Of a DNA stretch of 64,000 bases, positions 35,247-43,567 are shown piece after piece; positions within the stretch are counted from its first letter, which is position 1, and each line of letters opens with the position of its first letter. The DNA is taken from positions 434,001-498,000 of the forward strand of contig JACKAO010000001.1 of assembly GCA_020635035.1 (NCBI GenBank), given 5' to 3'. The position numbers and the translations under genes were made by a program. This DNA is from Calditrichia bacterium. GTDB taxonomy: Bacteria > Calditrichota > Calditrichia > Calditrichales > J004. Below the pieces are notes generated by a model. That model saw only the letters and a list, made by a program, of their open reading frames with translations. It made no database searches and was not told the origin of the DNA.

Positions 35247-36148
35247 TATTCAACCCCTAATAATGTTGATAAAATTGACTGGCGCATATAAACCCCGTTT
35301 CCAGCCTGTTCAAAATAATAAGCCGATGGTAGTACATCCACGTCAACATGAATTTCATTTACTCTTGGCAAAGGATGCAGAATTTTAAAGCTGCTCTTTA
35401 CATCTTTAAGCTGTGCGGCACGAATAATGTAGGTATTCTTAACCCGTTCATATTCCTGCGGATCAGCAAAACGCTCCCGCTGAATTCGTGTTACATACAT
35501 AATGTCCAGCTCAGGTACCACCTGCTCAAAATTGCTAAGCACTTCGTAACGAATATTAAGTTTATCAAGATCTTCTGTTATGTATTTAGGCATTGAAAGT
35601 AATTCGGGAGAAATAAAATAAAACTTGGGTGCGAATGAAGACAGTGCGTAAACAAGTGAATGTACCGTCCTGCCGTATTTTAAATCTCCTACCAGGGCTA
35701 TGGTAAGCCCCGAAAGTGTTCCCTGTGTTTTAAAGATTGAATAAAGATCCAGCATCGATTGTGATGGATGCTGATTGGATCCATCACCGGCATTGACAAC
35801 AGGAATACGTACTTGCTCAGAAATATAGCGGGCCGCTCCTTCCAGCGGATGTCGTACAACGATGATATCCGAATATTGATTAATTATTTTAACGGTATCC
35901 GAAAGAGTTTCACCTTTTTCAACAGAAGTTCCCTTTGTACCGGACATCTGGATCACTTCACCGCCTAATCTTTTCATAGCTGTATCAAAAGAAAGCTGCG
36001 TTCTTGTTGATGGTTCAAAAAATAAAGAAGCCATCACTTTTCCGCGCATATCGGGCCAAATTTCTTTTTTCTCAATCTTCCCTGCTTTGTCGATCAGATT
36101 CAAAATGTGTTTTGGATCGAGATCGCGCATTGAAATTAAATTTTCCAT
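35246..36148 (-). CDS. pyrB: Aspartate carbamoyltransferase catalytic chain PyrB
   Basis: The 300-residue enzyme makes carbamoyl aspartate from carbamoyl phosphate and aspartate. Motifs are FFEPSTRTQLSFDTAMKRLG with the carbamoyl phosphate site, GTSVEKGETLSDT, VVRHPLEGAARY, GDGSNQHPSQSMLDLY, and LHPLPRVNEIHVDVD near the end. It lies between pyrEF and pyrI. With pyrI it should form the allosteric class of ATCase. The motifs are complete. Confidence 0.97.
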   Translation of the reverse strand: MENLISMRDLDPKHILNLIDKAGKIEKKEIWPDMRGKVMASLFFEPSTRTQLSFDTAMKRLGGEVIQMSGTKGTSVEKGETLSDTVKIINQYSDIIVVRHPLEGAARYISEQVRIPVVNAGDGSNQHPSQSMLDLYSIFKTQGTLSGLTIALVGDLKYGRTVHSLVYALSSFAPKFYFISPELLSMPKYITEDLDKLNIRYEVLSNFEQVVPELDIMYVTRIQRERFADPQEYERVKNTYIIRAAQLKDVKSSFKILHPLPRVNEIHVDVDVLPSAYYFEQAGNGVYMRQSILSTLLGVE

Positions 36149-36180
36149 TTACCAATCCTGTTATAATTGTTTTGATTTTT

Positions 36181-37584
36181 TCAGATTCTCCCGGATTCTG
36201 ATAATGCCTTCCAACCAGCTTCCCGGTAACGTGCGGAGGCTTTACCCGGATCTTTCTGGCCAATAATTCCGCGTCCGACAATTATCAGATCTGCACCACC
36301 CTGGACCGCGTCATTGACCGATACATATTGCTGCCCAAGACTGTCTCCTTTTACATCCAGATTAACTCCGGGCATAAGAAGCAGCATATCCTGCGGTATT
36401 TTAGCTTTTAATTTTTTCAAATCTTCAAGATTTTTAGCAAATCCTATAAACCCTGATACTTTTTCCTTGAAGCGATCACCCATAGCGATTGTATTTCTTG
36501 TATAAGCATCAGTAATTAAAGCACCTTTTGCTGACATCGCTGCCAGTAAGAAGGCGCTGCAATGTAATGAACTGTCTTCAAAAAGGCCTTTTAAAATTCC
36601 ATCTCCAGGCAAGGCATGTACCGTGATAAAATCTGCCCATTCTGCAATTTTGTAAATTCCTTCATGGAACTGTTTGCGAACCGTATTACCGATATCAGCG
36701 AATTTACGGTCTTCGAAAATCATAAATTTCTTCTGTGCAGACAACTTTTTAAGCTTATTTACAAAAGTCTCATCAAAGTCGTTTAGAATATCAACATGCG
36801 TTTTTACCAAAACGATATCATCCGCAACAGCATTTAAAATTCTGAAAAAATCCTTTTGGTTATCCACATCAAGCGATGCCACAAGGTTCGATTTTTTTTG
36901 CTGTATTAATTTGATTAATGCATGCGAATTAAAATTTGTAGTCTGTTCCTGGGTATTATTCAGTGTTGTTATCGCCTGATTAGATTGGTCAACAGCCATA
37001 AATTCTTCAACCTGCTGCTTTTGTGCAGAGCTGAGTAGTTTATTCTCATAAAGCGTGTTAACGATATCAAAAATTGATATTATTGAAATCAGATTATATC
37101 CGTTGTCCGACATAAATTTTCTACCGTTATAACTGCGGTCAACAAGAATTACAAAATCCCTTATTTTTATACCTTCAGCCCCCAATGCTTCGGCAATCTC
37201 AATTTTACTTTCTCCTGTACTCATAACATCATCAATCACAAGGCAGCTGTCACCAGGACTATATACGCCTTCAATTGATTTTGCCGTTCCGTATGCTTTT
37301 GGTTCTTTGCGCTGATAAATCAGGGGTTTATTTAATTCTACAGATAATATCGAAGCCATTGGCAATGCTGTGTATGGGATTCCTGTTATAAGATCAAACT
37401 TTTTTCCATTAACGGCTTCTTTTAATAATGACGATATCAATGTCATTATTTTGGGATAAGAGATAACACTTCTAAGATCAATATAAAAAGGAGATGTTAA
37501 ACCGGACTTCAGCTTAAACGACCCAAATTTTACAGCTCCTATATCATGGAGCGCGAAGATTAATTCTTTTTTAGTTGAATTCAA
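36181..37584 (-). CDS. Bifunctional UMP synthase (OPRT-OMP decarboxylase fusion)
   Basis: The 467-residue protein joins orotate phosphoribosyltransferase (about 1-190, with LTSPFYIDLR and the PRPP loop CLVIDDVMSTGESK) to OMP decarboxylase (about 215-467). The decarboxylase motifs are LVASLDV, LVKTHVDILNDF, FEDRKFADIGNTV, TVHALPGDG, GVNLDVKGDSLGQQY and IIVGRGII. These resemble the eukaryotic UMP synthase decarboxylase more than the usual short bacterial PyrF, and the domain order is also that of animals and plants. It converts orotate to UMP in one polypeptide. The start is TTG with AAGGG 8 nt upstream, overlapping the pyrC end by 14 bp; no ATG lies nearby. Confidence 0.95.
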   Translation of the reverse strand: MNSTKKELIFALHDIGAVKFGSFKLKSGLTSPFYIDLRSVISYPKIMTLISSLLKEAVNGKKFDLITGIPYTALPMASILSVELNKPLIYQRKEPKAYGTAKSIEGVYSPGDSCLVIDDVMSTGESKIEIAEALGAEGIKIRDFVILVDRSYNGRKFMSDNGYNLISIISIFDIVNTLYENKLLSSAQKQQVEEFMAVDQSNQAITTLNNTQEQTTNFNSHALIKLIQQKKSNLVASLDVDNQKDFFRILNAVADDIVLVKTHVDILNDFDETFVNKLKKLSAQKKFMIFEDRKFADIGNTVRKQFHEGIYKIAEWADFITVHALPGDGILKGLFEDSSLHCSAFLLAAMSAKGALITDAYTRNTIAMGDRFKEKVSGFIGFAKNLEDLKKLKAKIPQDMLLLMPGVNLDVKGDSLGQQYVSVNDAVQGGADLIIVGRGIIGQKDPGKASARYREAGWKALSESGRI

Positions 37585-38869
37585 CTTCTTTACCCTTTAT
37601 GTCTGTGATTTTACCATGATTATAAACAAGATTTCCGTTTACTAATGTCATTTTTACTTTTCCCTTAAGATTCATGCCTGAGAATGGAGAGTATTTTGCT
37701 TTTGTCCTAAATTCCTTCGGATCAACCCGCCATTCTTCATTTAGATCAACAATTGCAATGTCCGCATATTTGCCAATCTGTAACATTCCGCGATCTTTAA
37801 AATTAAAAATATGAGCCGGATTTTCTGACATTATTTCTGTTAATTTTGTTAAAGTAATTTTTCCGGAATGTACCAATTGAAGCATTAGTGCAAAACTGGT
37901 TTCCAGGCCGGGGAATCCTGAAGGAGCTTTTACGTATTCTTTTTGTTTTTCTTCAAGACTGTGCGGTGCATGATCCGTACCTATTGTGTCTGCAATACCA
38001 TTAATTATTGCCCATTCCAAAGCATTATTATCTGATTTGCTTCGTAAAGGTGGATTCACTTTACCAAAGTTTCCGGCAACCTTCAGAACATCTTCATTTA
38101 TAAAAAGATGATGCGGGGTGATTTCGCAAAAGAGATTGTCCAACCCGGCATTTTTTGCCTGCCGTATCATTTCAATCTCCTGTTCAGTAGAAATATGTGC
38201 CAGGTAAACTTTTGCACCTGTTTGAGCAGCGAGTTTAATCAACAGTTCTGTTGCCTTAATTGCACATTGTGGATTGCGGATTTTATTGTGATTCCCAATT
38301 GTCGCTTGATATTTTTTCTCAAATGCTTCAACACAGGTTTGCAACTCGCTGTGAACAATAACCGGTTTATTAATTTCTTTGGCTATTTGCAAAACCTTTT
38401 TTACTACTTCAGGTTGTTCAACCACATATCCTGAACTGGATTCCGCCATGAACATTTTTAGAGCATTAATTGATGCAGCACTTTTAATTTCTTTTTCATT
38501 GGATTCAGTAACACCAAAATTATAACTATAATTGGCAATTGATTTTTTAGCCGCGTCTTTTTTTACTTTTAAACTGGCTTCATCAAAAGTTGCAGGACGC
38601 GTATTAGGCATATCGCAAACTGTTGTCACACCACCGGCAACCGCGGCTTGTGATGCGCTAAACCAGTCTTCTTTATAACTCAAGTCCATATCACGTATAT
38701 GTGTATGAACATCTATTATTCCGGGCAGAAAGTGATATCCTGTACAATCAATCTCCAGACAGTTCTTGATAAAACTGGAGCCAATATATGCAATTCTCTC
38801 ATCTTCTATCATGATATTGCAAGTTTGACCATCCGGAAGCCGGCCATTTTTTAATAAAATATTTCCCAT
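37571..38869 (-). CDS. pyrC: Dihydroorotase PyrC (class I type)
   Basis: The 432-residue amidohydrolase closes carbamoyl aspartate to dihydroorotate. Metal and substrate motifs are LPGIIDVHTHIRDMDLSYKED, GGVTTVCDMPNTRPAT, VIVHSELQTC, VYLAHISTEQE, ITPHHLFINED and DTIGTDHAPHSLEEK. The lysine normally carbamylated cannot be confirmed by eye. It is the first gene of pyrC-pyrEF-pyrB-pyrI. A strong hairpin terminator lies only about 25 bases upstream of the start codon, so the promoter must lie within that short gap or the hairpin may attenuate read-through. Confidence 0.94.
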   Translation of the reverse strand: MGNILLKNGRLPDGQTCNIMIEDERIAYIGSSFIKNCLEIDCTGYHFLPGIIDVHTHIRDMDLSYKEDWFSASQAAVAGGVTTVCDMPNTRPATFDEASLKVKKDAAKKSIANYSYNFGVTESNEKEIKSAASINALKMFMAESSSGYVVEQPEVVKKVLQIAKEINKPVIVHSELQTCVEAFEKKYQATIGNHNKIRNPQCAIKATELLIKLAAQTGAKVYLAHISTEQEIEMIRQAKNAGLDNLFCEITPHHLFINEDVLKVAGNFGKVNPPLRSKSDNNALEWAIINGIADTIGTDHAPHSLEEKQKEYVKAPSGFPGLETSFALMLQLVHSGKITLTKLTEIMSENPAHIFNFKDRGMLQIGKYADIAIVDLNEEWRVDPKEFRTKAKYSPFSGMNLKGKVKMTLVNGNLVYNHGKITDIKGKEVEFN

Positions 38870-38893
38870 AACTGCTCAATAAAGTTGGACAAA

Positions 38894-38930
38894 AAAAAAG
38901 CATTCAACCACTACGGCAGAATGCTTTTTT
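38894..38930 (-). terminator. Intrinsic terminator between sensor gene and pyrC
   Basis: A 12-bp inverted repeat (AAAAAAGCATTC at 38894-38905, GAATGCTTTTTT at 38919-38930) with a 13-nt loop. On the minus strand it ends in a run of nine T. It lies about 90 nt after the stop of the 39018-40808 sensor gene and 25 nt before pyrC. It is either the sensor terminator or a pyr leader attenuator. Confidence 0.85.
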
Positions 38931-39017
38931 GCTTTTCAATGTTTTAAATTTACCCTTTTCATATCGGGAGTTAAATTTGCACAAAATTAATCAAAATGGC
39001 AAACATAAATATAACTA

Positions 39018-40808
39018 TTATACTTTCACTTCCTGAGATTTTATCATCTTGTCAACCAGATTTTTAAGGCTGTTTAATTCAAAAGGCTTTGTCAGAAAAG
39101 CGTCTGCCATCTTTATTACGTCTTCATATTCGCTATCAACTTCATAACCGGTCATAAAAACAAAATAGCCTTCAAAAGAAGCTTCCTTTATCTTTTTAAA
39201 CAATTCGATACCACTCATTTCAGGCATATCAAGATCGGAGATAATGAGTCTGTAAGGTGTATTACTTATTTTATCCAGAGCCGTTATCCCGTCGCTCACA
39301 CCATCACAGTTATAGCCCGATATTGTTAAAAGCTCAACAAGAGAATCCAGCAATTCTGATTCATCATCAATAATAAGTATGCGATTTTCCTGACTGGCCA
39401 GAAGAGCCTTTTCTGATGAAGCGCGGATATCCAAAATTTTTGAAGAAAGATAGTCTTGCTGCTTCAGCGTCGTTATACTTTTAAGACTGTCTACAAGCGA
39501 GATGATTCGTTTTATCATTTTGTTTGATTTATCAAAATACTCCGACTCTCCAAACTCCTTTTCCATTAACAGCATACTTATTGACAAAACCTGAAGCGGT
39601 TGTGAAAATTCGTGGGCAATACCACCGGCAAGTTCCTGAACACTTTTCAGAGTTTCTGCTTTTTGCTTTGCTTCTTCCTGTTTTTTGCGTTGAACATCAT
39701 CAATTCGTATTGAAACGTAATAGATTGTTTCATTTTTTAAATTGTTAACCGGTGAAATAAGCTGCTTTTCCCAGTATAATTCACCTTCTTTTGTTCGGTT
39801 ACAAATAAGACCTGACCAGGAATTACCACTTTTAATAGTACTCCATAAATTCTCATAATAATTACCGTCATGAACATCAGATTTTAAAATGTTTGGCCTC
39901 TTGCCAATGAGTTCATCTCTTTTATAACCGGAAGTCTTTTCAAACTGTTCATTAACATAGAGAATTTTCGCATTTTCATCCGTAATTAAAATGGGCAAAG
40001 GACTTAACTGGATAATCTGTCTGAAAGTAACCAGTTCATCTTCCAGATTTCTTTGTTTACTGGTATCTCGCAGCCCAACAGTATAACAGACTTCATTTTC
40101 CCAAACCAGATCACTTACAGTTATTTCTACGATTTGCCGTTTTCCAGTCAAGGGTGCAAGATCAATCTCTTCAACCTGCCCGGAATGGAGATCATATGGA
40201 AATTGCTGGCCAATAAAATTCCTGGCTAATCCAAAATTTGCTTCAGTAGCAGAATTAACAAAACGTATTAAGCCTGACTGATCAATCACTAAGACGGCTT
40301 CACCCTTTGAACGGAAAACACCTATAAAGCGTTTCTCACTTTCATGGTATTTTTGCCTGAAATAATTTGCCTGGCGCCGTGTCCTGTATAATGCTTCTGC
40401 TTGTCTTAATATAGCTTTAAATATATTTATATTAAGATTTTCACGGAATAGCCAGAAATCACTTTCAAAAGTTTTTTTATCAACCTGATTTACTTCATCA
40501 TAACTATGAAATAAGCAGATTAAAGGTGCGGTGGTATGAATGGAATGGTCCGTGTCCCTGCTTTTATTTTTCAGGGATAAATATTCACAACTCGAAATAT
40601 ATACCGGTACATCTTTATAATCTTCTGAAGCGTCAACCAATTGATCTGCATTGATAAACTGAAGACTTATGTTCAAATCGTCTATACTTTGACATAGGTT
40701 TGTAAACAGAACAAAGTCACTGTCTTCATCCGTCAATACAGCAATTTTAAAAACAGTTTTTGGATCAGAGATATTCAAGGATAAGTATCTTTCTGTTAGC
40801 CTTTGCAC
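39018..40808 (-). CDS. PAS/HisKA/receiver sensor protein without ATPase domain
   Basis: The 596-residue soluble protein starts at GTG without a good ribosome site. An N-terminal pseudo-receiver-like part (about 18-135) is followed by two PAS domains (about 155-260 and 265-375). A HisKA helix then has an intact phosphoacceptor His399 in AGGIAHEFSQPLQVLS. The HATPase domain that should follow is missing. After about 78 residues a complete receiver begins (RILIIDDESELL, phosphoacceptor in ISDLDMPEMSG, VFMTGYE, LTKPFE). It therefore can accept or relay phosphate but cannot bind ATP itself. Its N-terminal layout resembles the 1028-residue kinase at 23222. A terminator follows. Confidence 0.88.
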   Translation of the reverse strand: MQRLTERYLSLNISDPKTVFKIAVLTDEDSDFVLFTNLCQSIDDLNISLQFINADQLVDASEDYKDVPVYISSCEYLSLKNKSRDTDHSIHTTAPLICLFHSYDEVNQVDKKTFESDFWLFRENLNINIFKAILRQAEALYRTRRQANYFRQKYHESEKRFIGVFRSKGEAVLVIDQSGLIRFVNSATEANFGLARNFIGQQFPYDLHSGQVEEIDLAPLTGKRQIVEITVSDLVWENEVCYTVGLRDTSKQRNLEDELVTFRQIIQLSPLPILITDENAKILYVNEQFEKTSGYKRDELIGKRPNILKSDVHDGNYYENLWSTIKSGNSWSGLICNRTKEGELYWEKQLISPVNNLKNETIYYVSIRIDDVQRKKQEEAKQKAETLKSVQELAGGIAHEFSQPLQVLSISMLLMEKEFGESEYFDKSNKMIKRIISLVDSLKSITTLKQQDYLSSKILDIRASSEKALLASQENRILIIDDESELLDSLVELLTISGYNCDGVSDGITALDKISNTPYRLIISDLDMPEMSGIELFKKIKEASFEGYFVFMTGYEVDSEYEDVIKMADAFLTKPFELNSLKNLVDKMIKSQEVKV

Positions 40809-40923
40809 TTGATCGGTAATTATAATAAAAGTCTTAATTCAAAAGCTAAAAAAAATACACAATTCGTTTTACAAATTTTCACTTTTAAATCTGAAAATAT
40901 AAAAGATATCCGGTTTTTATGAA

Positions 40924-42219
40924 TCAGGAATTAAAATAAATATTTTGTGGCAAAGAAAAGTATCCATCCGCTTTTACTGAATTGTCAGAAAGATCTTCCT
41001 CTATTTCCAATTCATCAAGCCAGGTTGCATTCTCATTAAATTTTGCAAAAAACGGTTTGTTTATCTGGGAAGCATCACGTGCCTGGATAAACTTCAGGAC
41101 AAAATGTTTGGCGCCTTCATATTCAACGATTCCATCAATTAAAACTTTACCCGGATCGGCTGACATAGATGGACCGCGAACCGTTTTAGCGAGCCCGGAA
41201 ATTTGCGAATACGCTTCAGTGAATATTTCATATGCCCGGAATAATGGTACAGAAAAATAATTATGTGCACCTGTATCTCTTTCTACAAACATATAATAAG
41301 GAATAATTCCCATTTCAACCTGTTTTTGCCACATATCTCTCCAGGTTTCAGGATTATCATTAATTCCTTTTATCAATGGGGCCTGGGAACGGATTTCAAC
41401 ACCGGCATTTCTTAAACGCTCAACCGCACGTGTAACTTTTTCGGTGCTTAACTCATTTGGATGGCTGAAATGTGCCATAAAAGCTATGTGTTTACCTGAT
41501 TTGATAATCTGTTTTAACTTATAGATTATCTCATCACCTTCTTCACCAAGAAACCTGTTTGGATAAAAAGATAATGACTTAGATCCCAGGCGGATACTTC
41601 GTATATGGCTTAATTCAGGCATGGTCAAAACATCGAGATAACTGAAGAGTGTTTTATTCGGCATAAACAGCGGATCGCCACCGGTTATCAACACGTCAGT
41701 AACATCAGGATTTACTAATAAATAATCATAAAGATCTTTGTGGTCTTTAGACTTAAATTTATGTTCATCCAGATTTACAAATTGGGCCCAGCGGAAACAA
41801 TATGTGCAATAAGAATGACAAGTCTGTCCCTGTGCTGGAAAGAACAATACTGTTTCCCTGTATTTATGCTGCAAACCACCGAAAGAACGATCACCTATTT
41901 TAGGTATGTTTTTTTTCTGTCCGTTTGGGTGCGGATTAAGAGAATGTCTTATCAGATTTACAACTTTTTTTTCTTCTTCAACAGATGATAGATTCTCCAT
42001 CATATTCCAATGTCTGTCACTCAGCATCGATTTTCTGGGGAATGTAAGCCTGTAAACCGGATCATCATCATAGTTACGCCAATCAATGAGCTCATCTAAA
42101 ACATACCTGCTTACCTTGAATGGAAAAACTTTGGCAAGCAAAGCCAGATTCTTTTGGTCCTGTGAATTTATTCTTTCAGCGTATTCAGATTTTAGAAAGC
42201 GTTTTACAGTAAAGAACAT
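40924..42219 (-). CDS. KamA-family radical SAM protein (lysine 2,3-aminomutase-like)
   Basis: The 431-residue radical SAM enzyme has a CxxxCxxC cluster motif in TCHSYCTYCFRWAQF. VLITGGDPLFMPNKTLFSYLD, IRSIRLGSKSLSFYPNRF and MAHFSHPNELS are typical of the lysine aminomutase family. The C-terminal RGPSMSADPGKVLIDG has a Lys that may match the PLP-binding Lys of KamA. The core differs from true lysine 2,3-aminomutase (no TRRR after the cluster), and an EpmB-like or unknown mutase role is possible. No partner gene is adjacent. GGAGG lies 11 nt before the ATG, a long spacing. The family is firm and the substrate unknown. Confidence 0.75.
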   Translation of the reverse strand: MFFTVKRFLKSEYAERINSQDQKNLALLAKVFPFKVSRYVLDELIDWRNYDDDPVYRLTFPRKSMLSDRHWNMMENLSSVEEEKKVVNLIRHSLNPHPNGQKKNIPKIGDRSFGGLQHKYRETVLFFPAQGQTCHSYCTYCFRWAQFVNLDEHKFKSKDHKDLYDYLLVNPDVTDVLITGGDPLFMPNKTLFSYLDVLTMPELSHIRSIRLGSKSLSFYPNRFLGEEGDEIIYKLKQIIKSGKHIAFMAHFSHPNELSTEKVTRAVERLRNAGVEIRSQAPLIKGINDNPETWRDMWQKQVEMGIIPYYMFVERDTGAHNYFSVPLFRAYEIFTEAYSQISGLAKTVRGPSMSADPGKVLIDGIVEYEGAKHFVLKFIQARDASQINKPFFAKFNENATWLDELEIEEDLSDNSVKADGYFSLPQNIYFNS

Positions 42220-42457
42220 TAATTTATGTACCTCCTATTTTTAAATATATTTTAATTTTATAGTTAGAAATGATCTGTTTTGTTTATTTTAGTTAACTCA
42301 AACAAAAAATGATCTTAAATAAATAAATAAAAGTATTTGAAAAAAATTAGTATTATATTTAGATATTCTTTTATTTTATATACTACTTTGTTATTTTTAA
42401 AACAAATTAAAATGACTCAAGTAATTAAATTATTAACAGAAATTTCCGGAGGAATAA
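42220..42457. other. Divergent AT-rich intergenic region
   Basis: This 238-bp region between the KamA-like gene and the aldolase is extremely AT-rich with several homopolymer tracts. It must hold promoters for both divergent genes. I see no ORF, repeat or riboswitch. The aldolase has GGAGG at 42449-42453, right before its ATG. Confidence 0.5.
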
Positions 42458-43516
42458 ATGAGTAACCTGGATAAAATCCAATCTTTATTAGGGTCTGAAA
42501 GTGACAGCCTTCTTAATCATCAATGCAAAACGGTAGATAAAAGTTCCATTCATTTACCCGGATCAGATTTTGTGGATCGTGTATTTGCTCTTTCTGATCG
42601 TTCACCACAGGTTTTACGCAATTTACAGGTTCTTTTTAATAATGGCCGCTTAAATAACAGTGGCTATCTGTCAATTTTACCTGTAGATCAGGGAATTGAA
42701 CATTCTGCTGGTGCATCTTTTGCACCTAACCCCATCTACTTTGATCCAGAAAACATTGTTAAGCTTGCAGTAGAAGGTGGTTGTAATGCTGTTGCTTCAA
42801 CACTTGGTGTTTTAGGTGCGGTTAGTCGTAAGTATGCACATAAAATTCCATTCATTGTAAAAATTAACCACAATGAACTATTAACTTATCCAACCACGTA
42901 TGATCAGATCATGTTCAGCAGCATTCAGCAAGCCTGGGATATGGGTGCTGTTGCCGTTGGTGCAACAATCTATTTTGGTTCAGACAATTCTGCCAGACAG
43001 ATTATTGAAGTAAGTGAAGCTTTTGAAATCGCTCATGATATGGGTATGGCAACTATTTTGTGGTGCTACCTGCGTAATTCTGATTTTACAAAAGATGGAG
43101 TTGATTACCACGTTGCTGCTGATTTAACATCTCAGGCAAATCATTTAGGTGTTACAATTAAAGCAGATATTATTAAACAGAAAATGCCGGAAAATAATGG
43201 CGGATACAATGCAATTAAATTTGGTAAAACTCACAAAAAAGTTTATAGTGAATTAACAACAGATCACCCGATTGATCTGACACGCTATCAAGTTGTAAAC
43301 AATTATATGGGACGTGCAGGATTAATTAACTCTGGTGGTGCTTCAGGTGATAATGATCTGGCCCAGGCAGTAAGAACAGCTGTAATTAATAAAAGAGCCG
43401 GCGGTATGGGATTAATCAGCGGACGTAAGGCTTTCCAAAGACCGATGAAAGAAGGAATTGAACTGCTGAATGCTATTCAGGATGTATATCTTGAAGATAA
43501 AGTAACCATCGCATAA
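42458..43516 (+). CDS. fbaB: Class I fructose-bisphosphate aldolase, FbaB/DhnA type
   Basis: The 352-residue aldolase has family motifs LSILPVDQGIEHSAGASFA, the FDPENIVKLAVEGGCNAVAS region, IPFIVKINHNELLTYP, and the GASGDNDLAQAV and MGLISGRKAFQRP motifs near the end. This archaeal-type class I aldolase uses a Schiff-base Lys and no metal; which Lys serves cannot be fixed by eye. It works in glycolysis or gluconeogenesis. A strong GGAGG precedes the ATG and a terminator follows, so it is a well-expressed single-gene unit. Length is standard. Confidence 0.92.
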   Translation: MSNLDKIQSLLGSESDSLLNHQCKTVDKSSIHLPGSDFVDRVFALSDRSPQVLRNLQVLFNNGRLNNSGYLSILPVDQGIEHSAGASFAPNPIYFDPENIVKLAVEGGCNAVASTLGVLGAVSRKYAHKIPFIVKINHNELLTYPTTYDQIMFSSIQQAWDMGAVAVGATIYFGSDNSARQIIEVSEAFEIAHDMGMATILWCYLRNSDFTKDGVDYHVAADLTSQANHLGVTIKADIIKQKMPENNGGYNAIKFGKTHKKVYSELTTDHPIDLTRYQVVNNYMGRAGLINSGGASGDNDLAQAVRTAVINKRAGGMGLISGRKAFQRPMKEGIELLNAIQDVYLEDKVTIA

Positions 43517-43541
43517 TAATCGTTAATTTATTCAAGAAATT

Positions 43542-43565
43542 AAGGCTGTCTGAAAAGGCAGCCTT
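43542..43565. terminator. Shared intrinsic terminator of convergent genes
   Basis: A 9-bp stem with one G-T pair (AAGGCTGTC at 43542-43550, GGCAGCCTT at 43557-43565) and a TGAAAA loop, followed by TTCTATTTT. It ends the aldolase gene and lies at the end of the minus-strand pyrophosphatase-like gene. Confidence 0.8.
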
Positions 43566-43567
43566 TT

